Assembly (NCBI GenBank): GCA_019115345.1
Contig: DXDV01000142.1
Span: 1-6,282 of the forward strand
Direction of reading: 5' to 3'
DNA length: 6,282 bases
Source: Candidatus Intestinimonas stercorigallinarum
GTDB lineage: Bacteria > Bacillota > Clostridia > Oscillospirales > Oscillospiraceae
How positions within the stretch are numbered: position 1 is the first letter of the stretch; every line of letters begins with the position of its first letter. A program made the position numbers and the translations under genes. Shown in pieces: positions 1 to 5,720 of the stretch. The notes beneath the pieces are model-generated. The model worked only from the letters and a program-made list of their open reading frames with translations. It ran no database searches and was not told where the DNA came from.

Positions 1-180
1 GAGTTGGCGGAGTTTCTGGGGATAAAGTCCAACCAGATCGGCGAAATGGAAAACGGGCGGAAGGCATCCACGTATTCCAAACTGGCCCAGCTATGCGAAC
101 ATTACAATATCACCGCCGATTATCTCCTGGGGCTGACCGACGAGCGGCGGCCTCTGCGCACAGAGGACACCGAAGCGTAG
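1..180 (+). CDS. XRE-family helix-turn-helix regulator, C-terminal part (5' end cut by window)
   Basis: This reading frame is open from the first base and ends in TAG at 178-180, giving 59 residues of a protein whose start lies outside the window. The visible part begins with ELAEFLGIKSNQIGEMENGR, which matches the second half of a Cro/C1-type (XRE) DNA-binding domain: the recognition helix, then an invariant-type E-x-G-R turn. It continues with a Y-S-K-L-A-x-L-C helix and the NITADYLLGLTD segment that typically closes such domains in Firmicutes. A short polar tail follows, so there is no room for a C-terminal effector domain. It is probably a small DNA-binding repressor. The stop lies 43 bases before plsX on the same strand and I see no terminator between them, so read-through into plsX is possible. 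Target genes cannot be told from the sequence. Confidence 0.85.
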   Translation, partial: ELAEFLGIKSNQIGEMENGRKASTYSKLAQLCEHYNITADYLLGLTDERRPLRTEDTEA

Positions 181-223
181 GGCCGTTCGCAGTTAAGCAA
201 GAACGCAGAAAAGAGGGAATCTT

Positions 224-1273
224 ATGAAGATCATCGTAGACGCCATGGGCGGCGACAACGCCCCCCAGAGCAACGTCCGGGGCGCTGTGGCGGCCATCAA
301 GGAGCTGGGCGTGGAGGTCATTCTGGTGGGCCGGGGGGAGGAAATCCTGCGCTGTCTGAAGGACGACGGCATGGACACCCTCCCCGCCGGGCTGGAGATC
401 GCCCACGCCGCCCAGGTGGTGGAGATGTGCGACAACCCCGCCACCGCCTTCAAGGAGAAGAAGGACTCCTCCCTCACCGTGGGGCTCAACCTTCTCAAGG
501 AGGGCAAGGGAGCCGCCTTCGTCTCCGCCGGAAGCACCGGCGCCCTCCTCTCCGCCGCCACCCTGATGGTCAAGCGGATCAAGGGCATCCGCCGGGCGGC
601 CCTGGCCCCCGTGGTGCCCACCGGCAAGGGCGGCGCCGTCCTCATCGACGCCGGGGCCACCGCCGAGTGCGCCCCGGAATACCTCCTCCAGTTCGCCTTC
701 ATGGGCTCCTACTACGCCGAGCGGGTGCTGGGCCGTCCGGAGCCTAAGGTGGGCCTTCTGAACATCGGCGCCGAGCCCTCCAAGGGCACCGACCTCCAGC
801 GGGAGACCCACGCCCTCCTCACCGAGGCCGCCGGGGCCGGGCGCATCAACTTCGTGGGCAACGTGGAGGCCCGGGAGGCCGTCTACGGCGAGGTGGACGT
901 CATCGTCTCCGACGGCTACTCCGGCAACATCTTCCTCAAGACCATGGAGGGCACCGGCGGCTTCCTGGCCAAGGAGCTCAAGGCCATGTTCAAGCAGAGC
1001 CTCATCACCAAGCTGGGAGCCCTGTGCGTCAAGGACGGCCTCATGCGCTTCAAGAAGCTCCTGGACGCCGGCGAGGTGGGCGGCACCGCCCTGCTGGGCA
1101 TCTCCAAGCCGGTCATCAAGGCCCACGGCTCCTCCGACGACTACGCCATCAAGAACGCCATCCGGCAGGCCGCCGCCTTCGCCTCCTCGGGCATCATCGA
1201 GGATGTGGCCGAAAATATCGACCACATGCGCCTGGAACGGACCTCCGGAAAGGAAGCCGCCGGGGAAATTTAA
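224..1273 (+). CDS. plsX: PlsX, phosphate acyltransferase (acyl-ACP:phosphate)
   Basis: PlsX makes acyl-phosphate from acyl-ACP and inorganic phosphate, the acyl donor used by PlsY in the first step of phospholipid synthesis; it is a peripheral membrane enzyme. The 349 residues are close to the family's usual 330-345. Recognisable blocks are the N-terminal MKIIVDAMGGDNAP (1-14), SAGSTGALLSAA (101-112), GLLNIGAEPSKGTD (177-190), NFVGNVEAREA (209-219) followed by DVIVSDGYSGN (225-235), and GGTALLGISKPVIKAHGSSD (286-305). The ATG is preceded by GAGGG at 213-217, a suitable ribosome site, and the first residues match the family start exactly. acpP follows 77 bases downstream, so enzyme and its acyl carrier are neighbours, as is common in Firmicutes. 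The C-terminal 15 residues are polar and not conserved. No key block is missing. Confidence 0.97.
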   Translation: MKIIVDAMGGDNAPQSNVRGAVAAIKELGVEVILVGRGEEILRCLKDDGMDTLPAGLEIAHAAQVVEMCDNPATAFKEKKDSSLTVGLNLLKEGKGAAFVSAGSTGALLSAATLMVKRIKGIRRAALAPVVPTGKGGAVLIDAGATAECAPEYLLQFAFMGSYYAERVLGRPEPKVGLLNIGAEPSKGTDLQRETHALLTEAAGAGRINFVGNVEAREAVYGEVDVIVSDGYSGNIFLKTMEGTGGFLAKELKAMFKQSLITKLGALCVKDGLMRFKKLLDAGEVGGTALLGISKPVIKAHGSSDDYAIKNAIRQAAAFASSGIIEDVAENIDHMRLERTSGKEAAGEI

Positions 1274-1282
1274 AATAAGCTA

Positions 1283-1311
1283 TTGACAGTACGGGAAAAT
1301 ATCCCTATTAT
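1283..1311 (+). promoter_or_regulatory. Promoter for acpP (TTGACA-17-TATTAT)
   Basis: TTGACA at 1283-1288 and TATTAT at 1306-1311 are separated by exactly 17 bases, a near-consensus sigma-A promoter in an AT-rich gap between plsX and acpP. It would start transcription about 30 bases before the acpP ribosome site. The spacer contains a small inverted repeat (GGGA at 1293-1296 and TCCC at 1302-1305), which is too short to be called an operator. The promoter likely lets acpP be made at higher levels than plsX. Confidence 0.8.
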
Positions 1312-1350
1312 GTGTGTGTAAATAATCCAGTCTAAGGAGTCGATCAAAAC

Positions 1351-1587
1351 ATGATTTTTGACAAGCTGTGCGGGCTCATTTCGGAACAGTTCGGCGTGGA
1401 GGCCGATACCATCACCGTGGACACCACCTTTGAGGACGATCTGGGCGCCGATTCCCTGGACATCGTGGAGCTGTCCATGGCCCTGGAGGAGGAATTCGGC
1501 GTCTCTGAGATGAGCGAGGAGGAGATCGCCGGCATCGCCACCGTGGGCGACCTGGTGAATCTGCTTCAGAACAAGCTGGACGCCTGA
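1351..1587 (+). CDS. acpP: Acyl carrier protein
   Basis: This 78-residue acidic protein carries growing acyl chains as thioesters on a 4'-phosphopantetheine arm during fatty acid synthesis, and donates them to PlsX. The attachment site is Ser35 in the GADSLDIVEL block (32-41), the diagnostic ACP motif. Around it are the usual helix I (FDKLCGLISEQFGV), helix II (ELSMALEEEFGV, 40-51) and the C-terminal helix with TVGDLVNLLQNKL. Size and charge match standard AcpP. AAGGAG at 1334-1339 lies 11 bases before the ATG, slightly far but usable. It has its own promoter and is followed by a GC-rich hairpin, so much of its mRNA may be a short monocistronic transcript. A carrier protein of a polyketide or lipoteichoic acid (DltC) system is less likely given the plsX-acpP-rnc order. 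Confidence 0.97.
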   Translation: MIFDKLCGLISEQFGVEADTITVDTTFEDDLGADSLDIVELSMALEEEFGVSEMSEEEIAGIATVGDLVNLLQNKLDA

Positions 1588-1602
1588 GCGAAGGATACTC
1601 GG

Positions 1603-1631
1603 GAGGCCCCGCCCCGGCGGGGCCTCTCTTT
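1603..1631 (+). terminator. Hairpin after acpP, probable intrinsic terminator or attenuator
   Basis: GAGGCCCCGCC (1603-1613) and GGCGGGGCCTC (1616-1626) are perfect inverted copies, giving a very stable GC stem with a tight loop, 16 bases after the acpP stop. The tail is TCTTT, only a weak U-tract, so termination is likely partial and some transcription may continue into rnc 29 bases further on. It could equally protect the 3' end of the acpP message. Confidence 0.65.
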
Positions 1632-1654
1632 GCGTATGAGGAGGTGGAACGGAC

Positions 1655-2338
1655 ATGAAAAAACTGGAAGAAAGACTGGGCTACACCTTTCGGGACCGGA
1701 GCCTGCTGGAAAACGCCCTGACCCACAGCTCCTATGCCAATGAGAACAAGAGCAAGGGGGAGACCAGCAACGAGCGGCTGGAATTTCTGGGCGACTCGGT
1801 GCTGGGGATGGTGGTGGCGGACCATCTCTACCGCACCCATCCGGACATGCCCGAAGGGGAGCTCACCCGGACCCGGGCGGCCCTGGTGTGCGAGGACAGC
1901 CTTGTGGAGGTGGCGGCCCGGCTGGAGCTGGGGCAGTACCTGAAGCTGGGCCGGGGGGAGGATGCCGGCGGCGGCCGGCAGCGGCCCTCCATTCAGGCCG
2001 ACGCGGTAGAGGCGGTCATCGCCGCCGTGTACCTGGACGGGGGCATCGGCTCGGCCCGGAAGCTCATCACCCATTTCATTCTGACCAACAACGAGCGGGA
2101 GCAGGAGGGGGCCATCCGGGACTTCAAGACGGCCCTTCAGGAGCTGGTACAGCGGGAGAGCGGCCGGGTGCTCAGCTACCGGCTGATGGGGGAGAGCGGA
2201 CCCGACCACGCCAAGGTCTTTTCGGTGGAGGTGGCCCTCAACGGGACGCCCATCGGCGCCGGCGAGGGCCGGAGCAAGAAAGAGGCCGAGCAGAACGCCG
2301 CCAAGGCCGCCATGTACAAGCTCAAGGCGGAGGGCTGA
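1655..2338 (+). CDS. rnc: Ribonuclease III
   Basis: RNase III is a homodimeric double-strand-specific endoribonuclease that matures rRNA and cuts structured mRNA and sRNA duplexes in the cytoplasm. The 227 residues match the usual 225-240. The catalytic domain (about 1-145) carries the signature ERLEFLGDSV (40-49); Glu43, Asp47, Asp116 and Glu119 correspond to the metal-binding acidic residues of the family. The double-stranded RNA-binding domain follows (about 155-225), with DFKTALQELVQ, GPDHAKVFSVEV and the C-terminal SKKEAEQNAAKAAM helix. The start is fixed by a perfect AGGAGGT at 1639-1645, nine bases before the ATG. It lies directly behind acpP. In many clostridia a radical SAM gene or smc follows rnc; here a transporter does. 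A long hairpin sits 12 bases after the stop. Confidence 0.97.
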   Translation: MKKLEERLGYTFRDRSLLENALTHSSYANENKSKGETSNERLEFLGDSVLGMVVADHLYRTHPDMPEGELTRTRAALVCEDSLVEVAARLELGQYLKLGRGEDAGGGRQRPSIQADAVEAVIAAVYLDGGIGSARKLITHFILTNNEREQEGAIRDFKTALQELVQRESGRVLSYRLMGESGPDHAKVFSVEVALNGTPIGAGEGRSKKEAEQNAAKAAMYKLKAEG

Positions 2339-2350
2339 GCGGAGCCGGTC

Positions 2351-2425
2351 AGAGCGGGCGGACCGTCGAGGACGCCGGACCCGGGGCAGTCCCGTCCACC
2401 GGCGTTCTCGACGTTCCGTCGCTCT
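2351..2425 (+). repeat. Long imperfect hairpin after rnc
   Basis: The inner arms 2365-2378 (GTCGAGGACGCCGG) and 2399-2412 (CCGGCGTTCTCGAC) pair over 14 positions with one G-U. Pairing continues outward with C2364-G2413, CGGA (2359-2362) to TCCG (2415-2418), and AGAGCG (2351-2356) to CGCTCT (2420-2425), interrupted only by small mismatches. The loop 2379-2398 can form a further short CGGG/CCCG stem. The total is about 25 pairs in 75 bases. The strand after it is AAATTTG, not a run of U, so it is an atypical terminator. It may instead be a 3'-end stabiliser, an RNase III substrate, or a copy of a dispersed repeat. Confidence 0.6.
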
Positions 2426-2430
2426 AAATT

Positions 2431-2439
2431 TGGGATAAT
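2431..2439 (+). promoter_or_regulatory. Possible extended -10 promoter for the symporter gene
   Basis: TGGGATAAT at 2431-2439 reads as an extended -10 element (TG, one base, then GATAAT), placed about 22 bases before the GGAGGT ribosome site of the next gene. There is no recognisable -35 at the proper distance; that position falls in the hairpin arm. This is a weak call, supported by the local drop in GC content. Confidence 0.35.
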
Positions 2440-2474
2440 AACCCATTAAAGAGAAAAGATGGAGGTCTGTTATC

Positions 2475-3542
2475 TTGGAGAGAGAGCGGTTTTCCTCCCG
2501 GCTGGGATTCATTCTGATCTCGGCCGGCTGCGCCATCGGCCTGGGCAACGTCTGGCGCTTCCCCTACATCGTGGGGCAGTACGGCGGCGCCGCCTTTGTG
2601 CTGGTGTATCTGTTTTTCCTGGTCATCATGGGTCTGCCCATCATGGTGATGGAGTTCTCCGTGGGCCGGGCCAGTCAGAAGAGCATCCTGTGCTCCTTCC
2701 AGGTGCTGGAGCCCAAGGGCGCCAAATGGCACTGGTACGGCTGGTTCGGCCTGGCGGGCAACTACCTGCTCATGATGTTCTACACCACCATCGCCGGGTG
2801 GCTCATCCTGTATTTCATCAAAATGCTCAAGGGCGACTTCGTGGGCCTGGACACCGCGGGCGTGGCCGCCGAGTTCGGCGCCGTCACCGCCGACCCGGTG
2901 ATCCAGACCGTCTTTATGGCCCTGGTGGTGGTGCTGGGCATGCTGGTGTGCAGCCGGGGCCTGAAGGACGGCGTGGAGAAGATCAACAAGGCCATGATGG
3001 TCTGCCTGCTGGTGCTGCTGGTGGTGCTGGCCGTCCGTGCCGTCACCCTGCCCAACATCTTCAACGAGATGCCCGGCGGCAGGCTGTGGGGGGCCCTCTT
3101 CTTCGTGTTCATGTCCTTCGCCGCCATGAGCACCGTCACCGCCGTCTTTGAGAACATCATCTCCTGCTGGATGGACAAGTGGCAGGTCACCCGCCGGAAG
3201 GCGGTGTGGGCCAACCTGGTCCTCATCTTCCTGCTGAGCCTGCCCTGCCTGCTGGGCTTCAACGTCCTCTCCGGCTTCCAGCCCTTCGGGCCGGGCAGCG
3301 GCGTGCTGGACCTGGAGGACTTTATCGTCTCCCAGAACCTGCTGCCCCTGGGCTCTCTGCTCTACCTCCTCTTCTGTGTGGGCTCCGAGCGGTACGCCTG
3401 GGGCTATGAAAATTTCCTGAAGGAGGCCGACCAGGGCAGAGGGGTGCGTTTCCCCGCCAAGCTGCGGCCCTACTTCACCTATATCCTCCCCCTCATCGTC
3501 CTGGCCATTTTCGTGCTGGGCTATCGGGAGAAATTCTTCTGA
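2475..3542 (+). CDS. Sodium-dependent transporter, neurotransmitter:sodium symporter (SNF/SLC6) family, with apparent internal deletion of TM6-TM7
   Basis: Family members use the sodium gradient to import amino acids or related amines across the cell membrane. The start is TTG: GGAGGT at 2461-2466 lies eight bases upstream, and the first residues (MERERFSSRLGFILISAGCAIGLGN) are typical; an ATG at 2459 is out of frame. TM1 (about 11-31, with GLGNVWRFPYI), TM2 (41-62, ending MEFSVGR), TM3 (91-115) and the TM4-TM5 pair (146-192) are well kept. After VRAVTLP at 187-193, where the family normally continues into an outer loop and TM6, the sequence jumps to NIFNEMPGGRLWGALFF, which normally follows TM7 and leads into TM8. 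The rest (206-355, including LLGFNVLSGFQPFG) is family-like to the end. The 355 residues compare with about 440-460 for most bacterial members. TM6 and TM7 help form the substrate and Na1 sites, so ordinary transport is doubtful. Substrate cannot be assigned. Confidence 0.85.
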   Translation: MERERFSSRLGFILISAGCAIGLGNVWRFPYIVGQYGGAAFVLVYLFFLVIMGLPIMVMEFSVGRASQKSILCSFQVLEPKGAKWHWYGWFGLAGNYLLMMFYTTIAGWLILYFIKMLKGDFVGLDTAGVAAEFGAVTADPVIQTVFMALVVVLGMLVCSRGLKDGVEKINKAMMVCLLVLLVVLAVRAVTLPNIFNEMPGGRLWGALFFVFMSFAAMSTVTAVFENIISCWMDKWQVTRRKAVWANLVLIFLLSLPCLLGFNVLSGFQPFGPGSGVLDLEDFIVSQNLLPLGSLLYLLFCVGSERYAWGYENFLKEADQGRGVRFPAKLRPYFTYILPLIVLAIFVLGYREKFF

Positions 3543-3549
3543 GCGAGGC

Positions 3550-3590
3550 AAAAAACCAGCGCCGCGTTTTTCGCGGCGCTGGTTTCGCGT
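3550..3590 (+). terminator. Strong hairpin terminator after the symporter, probably bidirectional
   Basis: AAACCAGCGCCGCG (3553-3566) and CGCGGCGCTGGTTT (3572-3585) pair perfectly over 14 bases around a TTTTT loop, beginning eight bases after the stop codon. On the + strand the tail is TTTCGCGTTT; on the minus strand the stem is followed by six T (A run 3550-3555 read in reverse). It should therefore stop transcription from both sides and insulate the downstream signalling gene. Confidence 0.85.
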
Positions 3591-3637
3591 TTCTGGGCGA
3601 GGACGGCGGAAAATGCTGGAGGAACCGGCATCCGGGC

Positions 3638-3666
3638 TTGCGGCCTGGTCCGGGAGGCATTATAAT
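3638..3666 (+). promoter_or_regulatory. Promoter for the HD-GYP gene (TTGCGG-17-TATAAT)
   Basis: A perfect TATAAT at 3661-3666 lies 17 bases after TTGCGG at 3638-3643. Transcription would begin near 3673, giving a leader of about 86 bases before the chosen ATG at 3759. Its position helps settle the start of the gene, because an in-frame ATG at 3675 would sit practically on the transcription start with no ribosome site. Confidence 0.7.
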
Positions 3667-3719
3667 AATGTCAGATGAATAAGACGCTCGACGGCTCCAG
3701 CGCCGCCCCGGAACTGGAG

Positions 3720-3735
3720 GGACCGCCGGCGGTCC
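3720..3735. promoter_or_regulatory. Perfect 16-base palindrome in the HD-GYP leader
   Basis: GGACCGCCGGCGGTCC is identical to its own reverse complement. It lies in the predicted 5' leader, seven bases before the AAAGGA ribosome site (3743-3748). It could be a dimer operator, or form intermolecular or hairpin RNA structure near the ribosome site. Chance is possible in such GC-rich DNA. Confidence 0.4.
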
Positions 3736-3758
3736 GGGTGGGAAAGGAATTGTGCGCC

Positions 3759-4859
3759 ATGGAAAATGAGCAGGTCAACGTGTCCACGGAGAATCTGTCG
3801 AACACCATCCTCATTGTGGATGACGACGAGATCAACCGGGGCATACTGGAAAACATTTTCTCCACCAGCTATCAGGTGGAGGAGGCCGGCGACGGCAAGG
3901 CCGGCCTGGAAAAGATCCTGGCCCAGGAGGACCAGCTGTGCGCCATCCTTCTGGATGTGGTCATGCCGAAGATGGACGGCCTTCAGGTCCTTCAGCGGCT
4001 GTGGGAGCTGGGCATCCCGGAGCGGACCCCCATCTTCCTCATCACGGCGGAGGCCAGCGACGCCACCATGCGGGAGGCCTACCGGATGGGGGTCATGGAC
4101 GTCATCAGCAAGCCGGTCATCCCCTACGTGGTGGAGCGGCGGGTGCGCTCGGTGGTGGAACTCTTCCAGGCCCGGCGGCGGCTGGGCAATGTGGTGGAGC
4201 GGCAGCAGTCGGAGCTGCTGCGCCAGGCCGAGCGGATCATTGAGCTCAACCGGGGCATGATCGAGGCCCTCTCCACCGCCATCGAGTTCCGGAACGGCGA
4301 GTCCGGCGGGCACGTCCGGCGCATTTACAGCATCACCCGCCACATGCTCACCCAGACGGAGCTGGGGCAGGGCCTCACCCCCGAGGATATCGACGCCATC
4401 TCCCTGGCCGCCATCACCCACGACGTGGGCAAGATCGCCATCCCCGACGCCATCCTGGGCAAGCCGGGCAAGCTGACCCCCGAGGAGTATGAGGTCATGA
4501 AGACCCACACCGTCCAGGGGGAGCTGATGCTGGAGCGCATTCCCCAGCTCCGGGAGCACGTGGCCTACCACTATGCCTGCGACATCGCCCGCCACCACCA
4601 CGAGCGGTGGGACGGCCGGGGTTATCCCGACGGCCTCAAGGGGGACGAGATCTCCCCCTGGGCCCAGATCGTCTCCCTGGCCGACGTCTACGACGCCCTG
4701 GTGAGCAAGCGGGTATACAAGGCCGCCTTTGCCCGGGAGGAGGCCCTGAGCATGATCCGGGAGGGGAAGTGCGGAGTCTTTAACCCCGACCTGCTGGAGA
4801 AGTTTTTCCGGGTGGAGGAGTCGCTCTGGGGCTTCTACCAGGGGGGAGAGGAGGACTAG
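3759..4859 (+). CDS. Response regulator with HD-GYP domain, predicted c-di-GMP phosphodiesterase
   Basis: The protein joins a phosphorylation-controlled receiver to an HD-GYP hydrolase, the type that breaks down cyclic di-GMP. With the start at 3759 it has 366 residues. The receiver (about 15-130) shows TILIVDDDEIN, acidic pair Asp21/Asp22, phosphoacceptor Asp66 in LLDVVMPKMDG, Thr96 and Lys118 in the ISKP motif. A charged helical linker (about 132-165) follows. The HD-GYP domain (about 165-355) has His185, the HDVGK motif (221-225), His250, HHHERWDGRGYPDGL (279-293) and SLADVYDAL (306-314), so its metal-binding set looks complete. The ATG at 3759 is preferred because AAAGGA (3743-3748) precedes it by ten bases and family-like sequence begins there; the ATG at 3675 would add 28 unlike residues. 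No kinase gene is adjacent, so its partner is encoded elsewhere. It is monocistronic and converges on the regulator gene to its right. Confidence 0.93.
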   Translation: MENEQVNVSTENLSNTILIVDDDEINRGILENIFSTSYQVEEAGDGKAGLEKILAQEDQLCAILLDVVMPKMDGLQVLQRLWELGIPERTPIFLITAEASDATMREAYRMGVMDVISKPVIPYVVERRVRSVVELFQARRRLGNVVERQQSELLRQAERIIELNRGMIEALSTAIEFRNGESGGHVRRIYSITRHMLTQTELGQGLTPEDIDAISLAAITHDVGKIAIPDAILGKPGKLTPEEYEVMKTHTVQGELMLERIPQLREHVAYHYACDIARHHHERWDGRGYPDGLKGDEISPWAQIVSLADVYDALVSKRVYKAAFAREEALSMIREGKCGVFNPDLLEKFFRVEESLWGFYQGGEED

Positions 4860-4922
4860 GCCTTATGTCCCCCGACGGCCCATTTTTCTTGAGATCCCCA
4901 TGCGCCCCTGCGAAAGCATGGC

Positions 4923-5588
4923 CTAACGCCGCCCCTCGGCGCCCCGGACCCGGCGGAGGTAGCGGTAGACCGTGGGCTCGGAGATCTCCAGGGAGCGGGC
5001 CACCTCGCCCACGGCGCCCTTGGTGGAAAAGACCCCCTGCCGGTCCAGTGCCTGGATGAGGGCGGCCTTTTCCTCCACCGTCATGCGCCCGGCGGGGACC
5101 CCCTGGCGCAGCACCGTATTGTGGATCAGGGTGTTTGAGAGCTCGGGGATGGAGTCGTCCAGCTCCTCGGTGTAGCCGCTCTGGTTGGCGGGGGTGGATA
5201 CGGAGAAGGCGGAGAGCAGGTGCCGCAGGTGGTCTGAGATGGCCATCAGGTCGGAGAGGTCGTGGTTGACGCAGAGGAGCCCCACCAGCTCACCCTCCTC
5301 CTTGATGAAGTAGGTGGAGGAGACAAAGCGCTTTCCGTCCCGGGTCCGGCCCTCGTAGTTGGCCACGAAATCCCGGTCACGGTAGACCTCCTCCCGCACC
5401 AGCCGCCTGGCCAGCTCGGTCATGGGATCGCCCGCCGTCCGGCCGCTGAGGTGGCCGTTGAAGATGGCCACCACCGACGACTCCGGGTCGGAGACGTCGT
5501 GGAGAATGACCTCGTAGTTTTCTCCGCACACGGCGCTGAGAAAGGCCGCCATGGGGAGGTAGGGCGCCAGCTTGCTCCGGTTGCTCAT
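4923..5588 (-). CDS. YheO/DauR-like PAS and helix-turn-helix transcriptional regulator
   Basis: These 221 residues fit the two-part YheO/DauR family. An N-terminal PAS-like sensing domain (about 8-115) shows APYLPMAAFLSAVCGENYEVILHD, then SVVAIFNGHLSGR and YFIKEEGELVGLLCVNHDLS. A C-terminal DNA-binding region (about 170-215) has MTVEEKAALIQALDRQGVFSTKGAVGEVARSLE-type sequence and the recognition helix EISEPTVYRYLRR (201-213). Known members such as DauR control amino acid catabolism genes; the effector is unknown here. The start at 5588 is chosen because GGAAAGGA (5600-5607) precedes it. The upstream in-frame ATG at 5642 overlaps the predicted -10 region and has no ribosome site. The gene is transcribed away from ridA out of a shared gap, so it probably regulates ridA, itself, or both. 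It ends convergently with the HD-GYP gene, leaving 63 bases between them without a clear terminator. Confidence 0.9.
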   Translation of the reverse strand: MSNRSKLAPYLPMAAFLSAVCGENYEVILHDVSDPESSVVAIFNGHLSGRTAGDPMTELARRLVREEVYRDRDFVANYEGRTRDGKRFVSSTYFIKEEGELVGLLCVNHDLSDLMAISDHLRHLLSAFSVSTPANQSGYTEELDDSIPELSNTLIHNTVLRQGVPAGRMTVEEKAALIQALDRQGVFSTKGAVGEVARSLEISEPTVYRYLRRVRGAEGRR

Positions 5589-5642
5589 GATGGTATCCGT
5601 CCTTTCCGGCGGAGAGCCCGCACAGGGAATGCCTTGCACCAT

Positions 5643-5671
5643 ATTTTATACCAAATTGCCCCAAAATACAA
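5643..5671 (-). promoter_or_regulatory. Promoter for the PAS-HTH regulator (TTGTAT-17-TAAAAT)
   Basis: Read on the minus strand, TTGTAT (5671-5666) and TAAAAT (5648-5643) are 17 bases apart. Transcription would begin near 5636, about 48 bases before the chosen ATG at 5588, which supports that start over the one at 5642. A shifted -10 reading TATAAA (5650-5645) is possible, with a shorter 15-base spacer. Confidence 0.55.
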
Positions 5672-5705
5672 TGAAATACCGGCGTTTGACATTGACAAAT
5701 GAAAT
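5670..5705. promoter_or_regulatory. Candidate operator: two AATGAAAT direct repeats between divergent promoters
   Basis: AATGAAAT occurs at 5670-5677 and again at 5698-5705, each preceded by ACA or ACAA-like bases. One copy abuts the -35 of the regulator's promoter and the other abuts the -35 of the ridA promoter. A protein binding both could control both directions; the adjacent PAS-HTH regulator is the obvious candidate. The repeat is short and lies in AT-rich DNA, so this remains a suggestion. Confidence 0.35.
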
Positions 5706-5720
5706 GCAATAAATTATAAT
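5692..5720 (+). promoter_or_regulatory. Perfect consensus promoter for ridA (TTGACA-17-TATAAT)
   Basis: TTGACA at 5692-5697 and TATAAT at 5715-5720 are both exact consensus hexamers with an ideal 17-base spacer. This predicts very strong sigma-A transcription, starting near 5727, about 14 bases before the GGAGG ribosome site at 5741-5745. A promoter this strong would normally be held in check by a repressor or serve a constitutive need. Confidence 0.9.

Noticed and set aside
184..205. CGTTC and GAACG inverted repeat between the XRE gene and plsX as an operator.
   Set aside because: Arms are only five bases with a 12-base spacer; too short to distinguish from chance.
110..1225. Long open frame on the minus strand across plsX (371 codons).
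   Set aside because: It is the antisense shadow of plsX: low-complexity Gly/Ala/His/Leu-rich translation without family features, produced by GC-rich third positions. Similar long frames opposite rnc, the symporter and the HD-GYP gene were rejected for the same reason.
2459..3151. ATG-started + strand frame overlapping the symporter.
   Set aside because: Its translation is Arg/Gly/His-rich and unlike any protein family, while the TTG-started frame at 2475 gives clear transporter sequence behind a perfect ribosome site.
3675..3758. N-terminal extension of the HD-GYP protein from an ATG at 3675.
   Set aside because: The -10 box ends at 3666, so this ATG lies at the transcription start and has no ribosome site at proper distance; the 28 extra residues do not resemble a receiver domain.
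4857..4925. TAGGCC and GGCCTA inverted pair plus CCATGC/GCATGG between the convergent genes.
   Set aside because: The outer pair arises because both genes end in TAG followed by GCC, and the inner stem has only six pairs, a 12-base loop and no T-run. I do not call a terminator here.
5589..5642. N-terminal extension of the PAS-HTH regulator from an ATG at 5642.
   Set aside because: The ATG directly adjoins the predicted -10 box, has no ribosome site, and the added 18 residues are unlike the family; the ATG at 5588 has GGAAAGGA upstream.
5262..5702. Open + strand frame of 146 codons across the regulator gene and promoter gap.
   Set aside because: It is antisense to the regulator and runs through both predicted promoters; no family resemblance.
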